From JALORV01 sp035498175 (lineage in GTDB: Bacteria; Pseudomonadota; Gammaproteobacteria; Burkholderiales; Burkholderiaceae_F), in contig DATKAJ010000113.1 in the NCBI GenBank assembly GCA_035498175.1, positions 1-64,000 of the forward strand: a DNA stretch of 64,000 nt, given 5' to 3'. The number at the start of each line of letters is the position of its first letter. The first letter of the stretch is position 1. The position numbers and the translations under genes are program-made. Below are positions 50,955 through 60,933 of the stretch, piece after piece. Below the pieces are notes generated by a model. That model saw nothing but the letters and a program-made list of their open reading frames with translations. It made no database searches and was not told the DNA's origin.

Positions 50955-52007
50955 ATGACGCGACGGACGCCCATGCCTGCCCTCCGTGGCGGCCTGCTGG
51001 CGCTGCTGGCCGCCACGCTCTTCGGTATCAGCACACCGCTCATTCAGTTATTTGGGGCGAACCTGGGGGCTTTCGGCACGGCAGCGCTGCTCTATTCCGG
51101 CGCGGCGGCCGTCGGCGCCCTGTCGCGGCGGCCGGCTCATCTGGAAGCCCGGCTCGCGCGCTCGGACCTGTCCCGTCTGCTGGCAATAGCGGCGTTCGGC
51201 GCGATGCTCGGACCCACCGCGCTCGCCTGGGGACTGCAGCGCACGAGTGCGACCAGCGCGTCGCTGCTGCTGACGCTCGAGGCGCCCTTCACTGCACTTC
51301 TGGCCTGGTTGTTCTACCGGGAAGCGATGGATCGCCGCGTCCGGGGCGCGATGACTCTGCTCGTGGCCGGCGCGGCGCTGCTCGTGCTCGATACCGGCCA
51401 CAGCGGCGACACGGCACTGCGGGGGCTGCTCGCGGTTCTGCTCGCCACCGCGGCGTGGAGTGCGGACAACGTCCTGTCACGCGCACTGGCCGAGCGCGAT
51501 CCGGGCCGGGTCGTCCTGGCGAAATCAGCGCTCGGTGCCGCGGCGACCGCGCTTCTGGCGCTGGCGACGGGCGAGCCGGTGCCGACCGCGACCGCGGCTC
51601 TCGGCCTCTTCGTCGTCGGTGCAACCGGCTACGGTCTGAGCCTGCGCCTGTACCTGCTGGCCCAGCGCGCGTTCGGCGCAGCGCGCACGGGATCGGTGTT
51701 CGCCTTCGCGCCTTTCATCGGTGCGGCATTGGCCATCGGGCTCGGCGATCGTCCCACCGGCTGGCTACTCACCGCCGGCGGCGCACTGATGCTCGTCGGC
51801 ATCGTGCTGCACCTCGCGGAGTCGCACGGTCACGAGCACGGGCACGCGGCGCTCGAGCACGAGCACGCGCACCGCCACGACGATGGCCATCACGACCACG
51901 TCCACGAGCACATGCCGCAAGGCACGCACAGCCACCTGCATCGGCACGAACAGCTCCGCCACAGCCATGCGCACGTGCCGGACAGCCATCACCAGCATCG
52001 CCACTGA
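50955..52007 (+). CDS. EamA/DMT transporter with His-rich C-terminal tail
   Basis: 350 residues. The body has about ten membrane helices in two EamA repeats (LLALLAATLFGISTPLIQLFG; SLRLYLLAQRAFGAARTGSVF; FAPFIGAALAIGLGDRPTGW). The last about 65 residues carry 25 histidines, often as HxH and HEH, with few acidic and no hydrophobic stretches. Such tails bind transition metals, so the protein may export a metal or be gated by one. It diverges from the chromate operon. ATG 50955 is chosen; a 36-residue extension upstream would run through the operator region. Confidence 0.85.
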   Translation: MTRRTPMPALRGGLLALLAATLFGISTPLIQLFGANLGAFGTAALLYSGAAAVGALSRRPAHLEARLARSDLSRLLAIAAFGAMLGPTALAWGLQRTSATSASLLLTLEAPFTALLAWLFYREAMDRRVRGAMTLLVAGAALLVLDTGHSGDTALRGLLAVLLATAAWSADNVLSRALAERDPGRVVLAKSALGAAATALLALATGEPVPTATAALGLFVVGATGYGLSLRLYLLAQRAFGAARTGSVFAFAPFIGAALAIGLGDRPTGWLLTAGGALMLVGIVLHLAESHGHEHGHAALEHEHAHRHDDGHHDHVHEHMPQGTHSHLHRHEQLRHSHAHVPDSHHQHRH

Positions 52008-52043
52008 GGTCTTGTCCCCACCCGGCGCGGGGTCCGAGCCCAG

Positions 52044-54017
52044 TCAGGTTGCGCTACCGCGCCGCGCAAACTCCGCAAACCAGGCGAGGCTGGCGGGATT
52101 GGCCATCGCGTCGGCGTGCGCGACTTTCTCGAGCGGGTAGCCCAGCAGCAGGCGCTTGATCGGCAGCTCCATCTTCTTGCCCGACAGCGTGCGCGGCACG
52201 TCGGCGATCGCAATGATCTCGTTCGGCACATGGCGCGCCGACAGCGCCTGACGGATGCGCTCCGCGATGCGCTGCGTGAGCGCGTCGTCGAGCGCGCTGC
52301 CCTCGCGCAGCACGACGAAGAGCAGCATCGTCGACTCGCGGCCGAGGTATTCGAGATCGACGACGAGCGAATCGACGATCTCGGGCAAGGCTTCGACGGC
52401 GCGGTAGAGCTCCGCCGTTCCCATGCGGATGCCGTGCCGGTTGATGGTCGCGTCCGAACGACCGTAGATGATTCCACCGACGGCCTCCGGCCGCGGCACC
52501 AGTCGCATCCAGTCACCATGGCGCCAGACACCCGGATAGGTGTCGAAGTAGCTCTCGTGATAGCGGCGGCCGTCGGAGTCGTTCCAGAAATAAAGCGGCA
52601 TCGAGGGAAACGGCTCGGCGCAGATGAGTTCGCCGACCTCGTCGAGCAGCGGACGGCCGGCATCGTCCCAGGCTTCGACTTTGAGTCCGAGCGCGCGGCA
52701 TTGCATCTCACCGGCGTAGACCGGCAGCGTAGGCAGCCCCGTGAGGAACGCGCCGGCGAGATCGGTGCCGCCGGCGATCGACACCAGCCAGAGGTCGCGC
52801 TTTACGCGCTCGTACACCCAGCGATAGGCCTCGGCCGGCAACGGCGAGCCGGTCGAGCCCAGCGTGCGCAACGCCGACAGATCGGCAACTCGTACCGGCT
52901 CGATGCCTGCCTTGATGCAGCTCGCGAAATAGGCGGCACCGGCCCCGAAAAATGTCGCTCCTACCCGTTCGACGAAACGCCACAGCACCGTCAGGTCGGG
53001 CGTGCCGGGATGACCGTCGTATAGCACCGCGGTCGCGCCGGCGAGCAGGCCGCTCACCTGCACGTTCCACATGATCCAGCCGGTGGTCGTGTACCAGAAG
53101 AAGCGGTCGCGCGGCCCGATGTCGCGATGCAGGTGCACGCCCTTCATCATTTCCAGCAGCACGCCGGCGTGGCCGTGCACGATGGCCTTGGGCAGCCCGG
53201 TCGTGCCCGACGAATAGACGACCCAGAGCGGGTGATCGGCGGCGACCGGTTCCGTCTTCAGCAGTCCGCGCGAGGACAGCGCGTTCCAGTCGGTCGCGTC
53301 GGGAAAACGGCGTTCGTCGACTGAAGCCTCGAGGAGCGGCACGATGATCGTGTGCCGGAGCGTCGGCAACGCGGCTCGGATCTCCGCCAGCACCGGCACG
53401 CGGTCGAATGTCCGGCCGCCATAGCGATAGCCGTCGGCAGCGATCAACACCTTCGGTTCGATCTGGCAGAAGCGGTCGAGCACAGCGACGGGACCCATGT
53501 CGGGCGAGCAGACCGACCAGATCGCGCCAACGCTCGCGCAAGCGAGGAAGGCGACGATGGTTTCCGGCACGTTCGGCAGAATCGCCACGACGCGGTCGCC
53601 CGGCACCACACCACGCTCGCGCAGCGCCTCCGCGATGCGCGCCACGTCCCGCTGCAACTGCGACCACGAGACCTCGCGCAGGGCACCGTCCTCGCCGCCC
53701 GCAACGATGGCCGGCCCTTCGCGCAGATGCCGGAAGACCTGATCGACGACATTCAGCCGCGCTCCGACGAACCACTCGGCACCCGGCATCGTGCGCCGGC
53801 CGAGCACACGCTCGTAGGGCTGTGCCGCGCGGATGTCGAGGAACTGCCACAGCGCCGACCAGAAGCCCTCGAGATCGGTCACCGACCATTGCCACAGCGC
53901 CTCGTAGTCCGCAAAGCGCAGGCCGCGCTCGCGTTCCAGCCATTGCAGGAACGCGGTGACGTGGGCGCGACTGACTCTCTCGGGCGTCGGACGCCAGAGC
54001 GGTTGCGTGTCATTCAT
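52044..54017 (-). CDS. Acetoacetyl-CoA synthetase
   Basis: 657 residues, the length of AACS (acetoacetate-CoA ligase). It activates acetoacetate with ATP and CoA. The adenylation motif VVYSSGTTGLPKAIVHGHAG is near 268, GTDLAGAFLTG near 395 and GRSDATINRHGIRMGTAELY near 535. The catalytic lysine region SGKKMELPIKRLLLG lies near 620. The N-terminus WRPTPERVSRAHVTAFLQWLE is that of AACS rather than acetyl-CoA synthetase. Start ATG 54017. Confidence 0.9.
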   Translation of the reverse strand: MNDTQPLWRPTPERVSRAHVTAFLQWLERERGLRFADYEALWQWSVTDLEGFWSALWQFLDIRAAQPYERVLGRRTMPGAEWFVGARLNVVDQVFRHLREGPAIVAGGEDGALREVSWSQLQRDVARIAEALRERGVVPGDRVVAILPNVPETIVAFLACASVGAIWSVCSPDMGPVAVLDRFCQIEPKVLIAADGYRYGGRTFDRVPVLAEIRAALPTLRHTIIVPLLEASVDERRFPDATDWNALSSRGLLKTEPVAADHPLWVVYSSGTTGLPKAIVHGHAGVLLEMMKGVHLHRDIGPRDRFFWYTTTGWIMWNVQVSGLLAGATAVLYDGHPGTPDLTVLWRFVERVGATFFGAGAAYFASCIKAGIEPVRVADLSALRTLGSTGSPLPAEAYRWVYERVKRDLWLVSIAGGTDLAGAFLTGLPTLPVYAGEMQCRALGLKVEAWDDAGRPLLDEVGELICAEPFPSMPLYFWNDSDGRRYHESYFDTYPGVWRHGDWMRLVPRPEAVGGIIYGRSDATINRHGIRMGTAELYRAVEALPEIVDSLVVDLEYLGRESTMLLFVVLREGSALDDALTQRIAERIRQALSARHVPNEIIAIADVPRTLSGKKMELPIKRLLLGYPLEKVAHADAMANPASLAWFAEFARRGSAT

Positions 54018-54164
54018 ATGAATTCGGCGCAGCATAAGGTGGCGCCCCGGACGCTGCCACCGGCCGGTGCACGGGCCGCACCTGACCTGTGCAGATTCCC
54101 TCGTCACCCACGCAGGCGCCGGTCCCGATCTTGCAACGCTCACGACGCACCCGGAGACACTGTC

Positions 54165-55142
54165 ATGAGCATGTCCAAGCACAGCTACCTGAGCCTCGGT
54201 CCGAGCGGCTTTCATCGCATCGCCTACACGGACTGGGGCGACGCCACGTCGCGGCATGTCGTCATCTGCGTGCACGGCCTGTCGCGCAATGGTCGCGACT
54301 TCGACTTCCTCGCGCGCGCGCTCGAATCGCGCTGCCGCGTGGTCTGTCCGGACGTCGTCGGGCGCGGCGACAGCGAATGGCTCGCCGACAAGTCCGGATA
54401 CACCTTCGGCACCTATCTCGCCGATGCCGCGGCACTGATCGCACGCCTCACCACGCCGCCGCGAACGTCCTTTCTCGGCGAACTACATCGGCAATTGCGC
54501 ACGCGGCTGGGCGAGACGCTGGCGCCGCAGCGGCTCGACTGGATCGGAACCTCGATGGGCGGGCTGATCGGCATGCTGCTCGCCGCCAAGCCAGGTTCGC
54601 CGATTCGGCGCCTGGTGCTCAACGACGTCGGACCGCTGGTGCCCTGGAACGCGCTGCTGCGCCTCAGTGCCACGGCGCACGCCACGCGATTCGCCGATCG
54701 CGGCGCCGCCGAGGCACAACTGCGGGAAGCATGCGCCCCGTTTGGTCTCGACCACGAAGCGCAGTGGACGCATCTGTTCGAGTACGGCATCGAGCAGGAC
54801 GACGACGGCAGCTTCGTGCTGCGCTTCGACCCGGCGCTGGTGCAGCTGCAGCGCACGCCCGACCGCGAGCTGCCGCTCGGTCCGGATTTCCTGCGTGGCG
54901 TCGACGTGTGGAGCGCATGGGACGCGGTGACCTGCCCAGTGCTGGTGCTGCGCGGCGCCGAGTCGGACGTGCTGCTTCCCGACACGGTCGCGCGCATGCG
55001 CGCACGACCGAATGTGCACGTCGTGGAGTTCCCGGGAGTCGGCCACGCCCCGGCGCTGATGAACGCGCTGCAGATCGGCGTCGTGCGCGAATTCCTGCTC
55101 GCCGGCGACGACGAGATCGCGAGGAGCGTCGAGCCGGGCTGA
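54165..55142 (+). CDS. Alpha/beta hydrolase
   Basis: 325 residues. CVHGLSRNGRDFDFLARAL near 34 holds the oxyanion HG, DWIGTSMGGLIGMLL near 128 the nucleophile serine in GTSMGG, and VVEFPGVGHAPALMN near 287 the catalytic histidine, with an Asp in between (RGAESDVLLPD). The substrate is unknown; related sequences are annotated as esterases or haloperoxidase-like hydrolases. ATG 54165 begins right at the conserved part. It is divergent from AACS and followed 33 bp later by the thioredoxin-like gene. Confidence 0.87.
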   Translation: MSMSKHSYLSLGPSGFHRIAYTDWGDATSRHVVICVHGLSRNGRDFDFLARALESRCRVVCPDVVGRGDSEWLADKSGYTFGTYLADAAALIARLTTPPRTSFLGELHRQLRTRLGETLAPQRLDWIGTSMGGLIGMLLAAKPGSPIRRLVLNDVGPLVPWNALLRLSATAHATRFADRGAAEAQLREACAPFGLDHEAQWTHLFEYGIEQDDDGSFVLRFDPALVQLQRTPDRELPLGPDFLRGVDVWSAWDAVTCPVLVLRGAESDVLLPDTVARMRARPNVHVVEFPGVGHAPALMNALQIGVVREFLLAGDDEIARSVEPG

Positions 55143-55175
55143 GCGTGCTGCTGTGGCGCGCGGCACAATGTGGCG

Positions 55176-55553
55176 ATGCCTGAACTGCTGTCGCAAGCGG
55201 CCGGCGGCGCTCCGTGGACGGTTGTCTGCCTCTGCGCCGAATGGTGCGGCACCTGCCGCGACTATCGCCGCGCATTCGCGGAGCGCGCGCGGCTGCGCGA
55301 CGATGCCGCTCATATCTGGCTCGATATCGAGGACGAGAGCGACTGGCTGGGCGACCTCGACCTGGAGACGCTGCCGACGCTGCTGGTGCTGCGCGGCGCG
55401 CAGCCGATGTTCTTCGGCGCTGTGTTGCCACACATGGATGTCATCGATCGCACGCTGCGCGCCCTGCGCGCTAACGGCCCCACCGGCGATCCCGTGCCCG
55501 CCGAATTCAGGGACGCGGTCGGTCGGGTGATCGAGGAGCTCGCGCGCGCCTGA
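55176..55553 (+). CDS. Thioredoxin-like protein
   Basis: 125 residues, cytoplasmic. TVVCLCAEWCGTCRDYRRAFAE near 17 contains the redox pair C-G-T-C, with Glu-Trp before it as in thioredoxins. DLETLPTLLVLRGAQPMFF near 65 holds the cis-proline. It lacks a signal. A GTG at 55170 would add two residues. It may reduce disulfides in a partner; the neighbouring hydrolase and ABC-F genes on the same strand give no clue. Confidence 0.85.
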   Translation: MPELLSQAAGGAPWTVVCLCAEWCGTCRDYRRAFAERARLRDDAAHIWLDIEDESDWLGDLDLETLPTLLVLRGAQPMFFGAVLPHMDVIDRTLRALRANGPTGDPVPAEFRDAVGRVIEELARA

Positions 55554-55591
55554 GTGCCGGCGCGGGCAGTGGCGCCTGCGACAATCGGCCG

Positions 55592-57394
<1,803 letters not shown>

Positions 57395-57407
57395 CTTGCT
57401 GCGGCCC

Positions 57408-57425
57408 CTCCCCCAGCCGGGGGAG
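57408..57425. terminator. GC hairpin after the ABC-F gene
   Basis: Arms CTCCCCC and GGGGGAG around an AGCC loop, 13 bp after the ABC-F stop and 8 bp before the convergent MBL-fold gene. There is no T-run, so termination strength is doubtful. Confidence 0.4.
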
Positions 57426-57433
57426 AGACGTGG

Positions 57434-58177
57434 CTACGCAGGCACCGCGTGCCGCTCTGCGAGACGCTCCGCAAGCCCGCGCAGCAGCGCCGCACCATCA
57501 CCGCGGAACGCGCTGCCGTGCATGACCGCGAGCGTCGTCGGTCGCTCGCGCGCGATGCGCTCGAGGATCTGCGACGTGTCCGGCGCGTGCGCGTAGTAGT
57601 CCATCGGCGCGCGAAACGCCTCGCTCGGTCCGAGGATGTCCGATTCGGTGATCGGGGTCGCGCCGGCACCACCCTGGGTGAACAGGTCGCCGCAGAGGAA
57701 CGTCCGTGTCGACAGCTCCATCATCAGCCCGCAGTCCCAGCCGTGCGGCATGTGCGGCGTGTCGAACCACCGCACGGAGTGGCGGCCCAGAGCCAGGACC
57801 TCCCGGTCGGCGAGCGCGCGGGCAGGGCGGTCCGCAACGTCGTTCGTCGAGACCATGGCCGCGATGCGGCCGCACACGGGCTCAGCCTGGGGTGCCACCA
57901 CAAGCCACTCGTTCAGCGCGCCGCACTCGTCGGCCTCGAAGTGAGAGAAACCGACGTAGCGCAGGCGCGCGACCGGGATCAGCCGAGCCACCGCCTCGCG
58001 CACCAGCGCGAACATCCGCCGCGGCCCGGTGTGGAAGAGCAGAGGTGCCTCGTCGTCGATCAGGTACTGGTTGAAATTGAAGCTGAAGCCGTCCGGCATC
58101 TGGACCGGCGTGTTGATGCGATAGATGCCCGCCGAGATCTCGTGGATGTTGGTGCCGGACTGGGGATTGGTAATCAT
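57434..58177 (-). CDS. Di-iron (ODP-type) metallo-beta-lactamase-fold protein
   Basis: 247 residues. GFSHFEADECGALNEW near 77 gives HxExD, the ligand set of flavodiiron-like and ODP proteins instead of the HxHxDH of hydrolases. MPHGWDCGLMM near 143, FLCGDLFTQGG near 160 and VMHGSAFRG near 219 provide the remaining ligands. There is no flavodoxin domain, so it is a single-domain oxygen- or redox-sensing type. GGAGG stands ahead of the ATG. It diverges from an ECF sigma gene across an inverted repeat. Confidence 0.85.
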   Translation of the reverse strand: MITNPQSGTNIHEISAGIYRINTPVQMPDGFSFNFNQYLIDDEAPLLFHTGPRRMFALVREAVARLIPVARLRYVGFSHFEADECGALNEWLVVAPQAEPVCGRIAAMVSTNDVADRPARALADREVLALGRHSVRWFDTPHMPHGWDCGLMMELSTRTFLCGDLFTQGGAGATPITESDILGPSEAFRAPMDYYAHAPDTSQILERIARERPTTLAVMHGSAFRGDGAALLRGLAERLAERHAVPA

Positions 58178-58206
58178 GGGAACCTCCTGATGGTTGGGAC
58201 TGGGGA

Positions 58207-58235
58207 TGTGTAACGAGGCGCCGGGTCGTTACACA
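58207..58235. promoter_or_regulatory. Inverted repeat between MBL-fold and ECF sigma genes
   Basis: Arms TGTGTAACGA and TCGTTACACA, ten bases each and perfect, around a nine-base GC spacer. It lies 30 bp upstream of the MBL-fold ATG and 37 bp upstream of the proposed sigma start. It is symmetric and so can serve both divergent genes. The AAC and CGT elements recall ECF promoters, but the spacing (12 bp between AAC and CGT) is shorter than usual. Confidence 0.6.
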
Positions 58236-58271
58236 ACCTGTCTGTTGCCGCCACGGCCTTATCCTTCGGGA

Positions 58272-58844
58272 GTGCAGAATGCCTCCGCCAATCTGGGGCT
58301 CGACGACGCCGAGCTGGCACGCCGCATCGCTTCAGCGCCGGACGGAAGCGATGTCGCCGCCGAGACCGAGCTCTATCGCCGCCTTGCACCGCGGGTGCGC
58401 CTCTACGGCCTCAAGCACCTGCGCGATCGTCAGGCCGCGTCCGACCTTGCGCAGCAGGTGCTGCTGCTTACCCTCGAGCGCCTGCGTGCCGGCAAGCTGC
58501 GTGACGCCGAACAGCTCGTTTCCTTCGTGTTCGGCACCTGCCGGATGATGGTGCTCGAGCTGCGTCGCACTGGCGCACGACGCGAGCGGTTGCTCGAGTT
58601 GTACGCTGACGACGTGCCGATGGCCGATCCCGCGGCGACACCGCGGCTCGACCAGGCGCGCCTGGTCGACTGCCTCGAGCGCCTGCCCGAGCGCGAGCGC
58701 TCGGTGCTGGTGATGACTTTCTACGACGATCAACCGGCCCGGGAGGTCGGCGTCGCGCTCGGGCTGAGCGAGGGGAACGTGCGCGTGATCCGCCATCGCG
58801 GGATCGAGCGCCTGCGCGACTGCGTGACCGAAGGACTCCGATGA
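58272..58844 (+). CDS. RNA polymerase ECF sigma factor
   Basis: 190 residues from GTG 58272. Region 2 spans about 25-90 (LYGLKHLRDRQAASDLAQQVLL, FVFGTCRMMVLELRR), region 4 130-185 (RLPERERSVLVMTFYDDQPA, VGVALGLSEGNVRVIRHRGIER). It is a short ECF sigma. The downstream zinc-finger gene starts inside it by four bases and is its probable antagonist. An upstream TTG or ATG (58206, inside the inverted repeat) would extend the N-terminus; GTG 58272 fits the domain best. Confidence 0.88.
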   Translation: MQNASANLGLDDAELARRIASAPDGSDVAAETELYRRLAPRVRLYGLKHLRDRQAASDLAQQVLLLTLERLRAGKLRDAEQLVSFVFGTCRMMVLELRRTGARRERLLELYADDVPMADPAATPRLDQARLVDCLERLPERERSVLVMTFYDDQPAREVGVALGLSEGNVRVIRHRGIERLRDCVTEGLR

Positions 58845-59428
58845 CCGCGCCGAGTTGCGCCGATCCGATCCCGCTCGCGACCCTGCTCGAGTACTGGCTC
58901 GGTGAGCTCGACGCGGCGCGCGAAGGCGAACTCGACGGGCACCTGCTCGGCTGCAGCCATTGCAGCGCAAGTCTGCAGAGCCTGGTCGACCTCGCCGGGG
59001 GAGTCGGCGCAGCGGTGCGCGCGGGCGCCTTGGACGCAGTACTGAGCGACGCCTTCGTGCAGCGGCTCGCGGCTCGGGGATTGCGCCTGCGGCAGTACCA
59101 CGTCCCGCACAATGGCAGTGTCCACTGCACGGTGGCGCCGGATGACGATCTGCTGATCACGCGCCTAGCCGCACCACTTTTGGGGATCGAGCGGCTCGAC
59201 CTCGAGCGCGTCGGCACGGGAGGCAGCTCAGACCTCGAACGCCTGTGCGATGTGCCGTTCGACGCCGCGGCCGGGGAAGTCGTCTTCACATTGCCGATGC
59301 AGCGCATCCGCGCGCTGCCCGAGACGACCGTGCGCATCCGGCTCATTGCCCCGGCACCGTCAGGCGAGCGTCTGGTCGGCGAGTACACGTTGCACCACCG
59401 ACCCTATCAGTCGAGCGACGGCCACTGA
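58841..59428 (+). CDS. Zinc-finger anti-sigma-like protein
   Basis: 195 residues. Residues 14-50 look like an anti-sigma zinc finger: LLEYWLGELDAAREGELDGHL then LGCSHCSAS, giving the H-x3-C-x2-C motif. No membrane helix follows; the rest is a soluble beta-rich domain (LRQYHVPHNGSVHCTVAPDDD, and the C-terminal TTVRIRLIAPAPSGERLVGEY). This suggests direct sensing in the cytoplasm. It overlaps the sigma gene by ATGA. Confidence 0.82.
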   Translation: MTAPSCADPIPLATLLEYWLGELDAAREGELDGHLLGCSHCSASLQSLVDLAGGVGAAVRAGALDAVLSDAFVQRLAARGLRLRQYHVPHNGSVHCTVAPDDDLLITRLAAPLLGIERLDLERVGTGGSSDLERLCDVPFDAAAGEVVFTLPMQRIRALPETTVRIRLIAPAPSGERLVGEYTLHHRPYQSSDGH

Positions 59429-59461
59429 GCCCGGTACAACGATCGAGCTGCCTGAATGAAA

Positions 59462-59484
59462 ACGGGCCGGCAATGCCGGCCCGT
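59462..59484 (-). terminator. Bidirectional terminator between convergent genes
   Basis: Arms ACGGGCCGGC and GCCGGCCCGT around a three-base loop. On the minus strand it is followed by TTTTC, ending the periplasmic-protein gene that begins at 60106. It is also just after the zinc-finger gene on the plus strand. Confidence 0.75.
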
Positions 59485-59503
59485 CCGCATTGGTCTTACC
59501 CGA

Positions 59504-60106
59504 TTACTTCTTCGGCGCAGCCGCGGGCGCCGCGGGCGCCGGGTCGACGGCCAGGGCGACCGCTTCAGTGAACGTCGCTTCGACCTGGTCGCCCACCTTC
59601 ACCAGCTTGAACTGATTCGGGTCACGCACCTTCAGGTCGACCGTGCGCTCGGGGCCCTTCAGTCGAATGGTCTGCTTCGCGGCATCGACAGCGATCACGT
59701 CGGCCACCACGGTCACCTGGCGCCCCGCCGCGCCGGCGGGCGTCTCGCCCGGCTTCGCGCCGACCGCGCCTTCGCGCACGACCTTCTCGCGAATCTGGCC
59801 ACCGCCCTTCTTCAGTTCCAGCGTCAGCGCTTCGACGTATTTGACAACGACGAGGTCGCCGGCCTTGAGCTGGTCGAAATTCTTGACCGCGGGACCCGCC
59901 TGGAAGACGACTGAATTGCCTTCGGGTCCCTTCAGCGTCACGAGGCGCTTGGCCTTGTCGACGGCCGTGATCGTCGCAGTCAGCAGCTGCGTTTCAGCCA
60001 CTGCCACCTTGCCCGGCTCGGACGCCACCACCGCCGCGCCCGTCTGCGCGTATGCAGTGCCGACGACCAGTGACGCGACGATGGCCGCGATGTACGACTT
60101 ACGCAT
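59504..60106 (-). CDS. Periplasmic protein with repeated beta motif
   Basis: 200 residues with a Sec signal (SYIAAIVASLVVGTAYA). Two similar beta segments are present: TITAVDKAKRLVTLKGPEGN at about 44-63 and VIAVDAAKQTIRLKGPERTV at about 137-156, each ending in LKGPE. This suggests an internal duplication of an OB-like or SH3-like unit. The Ala/Pro tail ends KK. Strong AGGGAGAG ribosome-binding site. No function is recognised. Confidence 0.7.
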   Translation of the reverse strand: MRKSYIAAIVASLVVGTAYAQTGAAVVASEPGKVAVAETQLLTATITAVDKAKRLVTLKGPEGNSVVFQAGPAVKNFDQLKAGDLVVVKYVEALTLELKKGGGQIREKVVREGAVGAKPGETPAGAAGRQVTVVADVIAVDAAKQTIRLKGPERTVDLKVRDPNQFKLVKVGDQVEATFTEAVALAVDPAPAAPAAAPKK

Positions 60107-60136
60107 GCTGCTCTCCCTCTGCCTGAGTTGGAAAAG

Positions 60137-60153
60137 TGTGCGGGCCGCACACG
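60137..60153 (-). terminator. 17-bp palindrome followed by T-run (minus strand)
   Basis: GTGTGCGG-G-CCGCACAC is a perfect palindrome around one base. On the minus strand four T follow (plus-strand AAAA at 60133). It could terminate the upstream SRPBCC gene, which ends at 60247, or serve as an operator 30 bp before the 60106 start. Confidence 0.5.
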
Positions 60154-60246
60154 CGGCCGCAGGAACGGTCCCGGGTGACTGCGCCGAAACCGGAAGTTGC
60201 AATGCTACCGCGTTGCAGCAGCGGCCGTGAGAGCACGCCTCGGTGG

Positions 60247-60813
60247 TCAGTGCGCCCCGCCGGATGCGCGCCGACGGAGCATCTCCGCCACGACCGCCTC
60301 GAACTGCTCGCGCACCTCATGGCGGAGAAACGGCTCGATCAGCAGGTCGGGCATCCATGTATCCACCGCGAACTCGATGTGATGCCGCACTTCGGTGCCA
60401 CCGGAAACCGCCGCGAGTTGCGTCAGGGACTGGACCTGACGCATCGTCCCACCGACGGAGTTTGAACGGACCTGCTGTATCGGCTCAAGCTGGATGTCGC
60501 GCACCATCGTGAACGCGTGCGTCAACGGGCCCCACCGCGCGATGCCGCGCTGCTCGACGCGCAGTCGTTCGCCGTCGCGATCGGCAATCCGGCTCTCGTC
60601 GAGGTTGGGCACGAAGCGCGACATGCCGTCAAAGTCGGTCAGCACGCTCCAGGCTTCGCGTTGCGACACGGGCGCCACGAAAACCGCGTCGACCAGAAAG
60701 ACTTCGCCTCGCCGCGCGACCGAAATCTGCATGTCGACCGACGCCAGGGCCGCCGGCACGGTCGCGGGGAACAGCGTGGCGCAGAGCAGTGCGATGAACT
60801 GGCGGCGTTGCAT
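60247..60813 (-). CDS. Secreted SRPBCC-family protein
   Basis: 188 residues with a Sec signal (FIALLCATLFPATVPAALA). The mature part is a START-like domain: VFVAPVSQREAWSVLTDFDGMSRFVPNLDESRI near 45 is the usual polyketide cyclase/dehydrase start. The C-terminal helix LIEPFLRHEVREQFEAVVAEML is typical. Exported members may bind lipids. No near neighbours explain it. Strand order suggests a transcript separate from the ABC operon that precedes it. Confidence 0.82.
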   Translation of the reverse strand: MQRRQFIALLCATLFPATVPAALASVDMQISVARRGEVFLVDAVFVAPVSQREAWSVLTDFDGMSRFVPNLDESRIADRDGERLRVEQRGIARWGPLTHAFTMVRDIQLEPIQQVRSNSVGGTMRQVQSLTQLAAVSGGTEVRHHIEFAVDTWMPDLLIEPFLRHEVREQFEAVVAEMLRRRASGGAH

Positions 60814-60933
60814 GTCCGAAGAGTAGCGCCGATCGGATGCCTACGGCTCGCGCGCTCCGGCGGTGTGGTCGCATATGCGTGATCCGGGGAATAAAGGGCG
60901 CAAGCGCCTGTTCCCGCGCAGGAGTGCAAGGCC

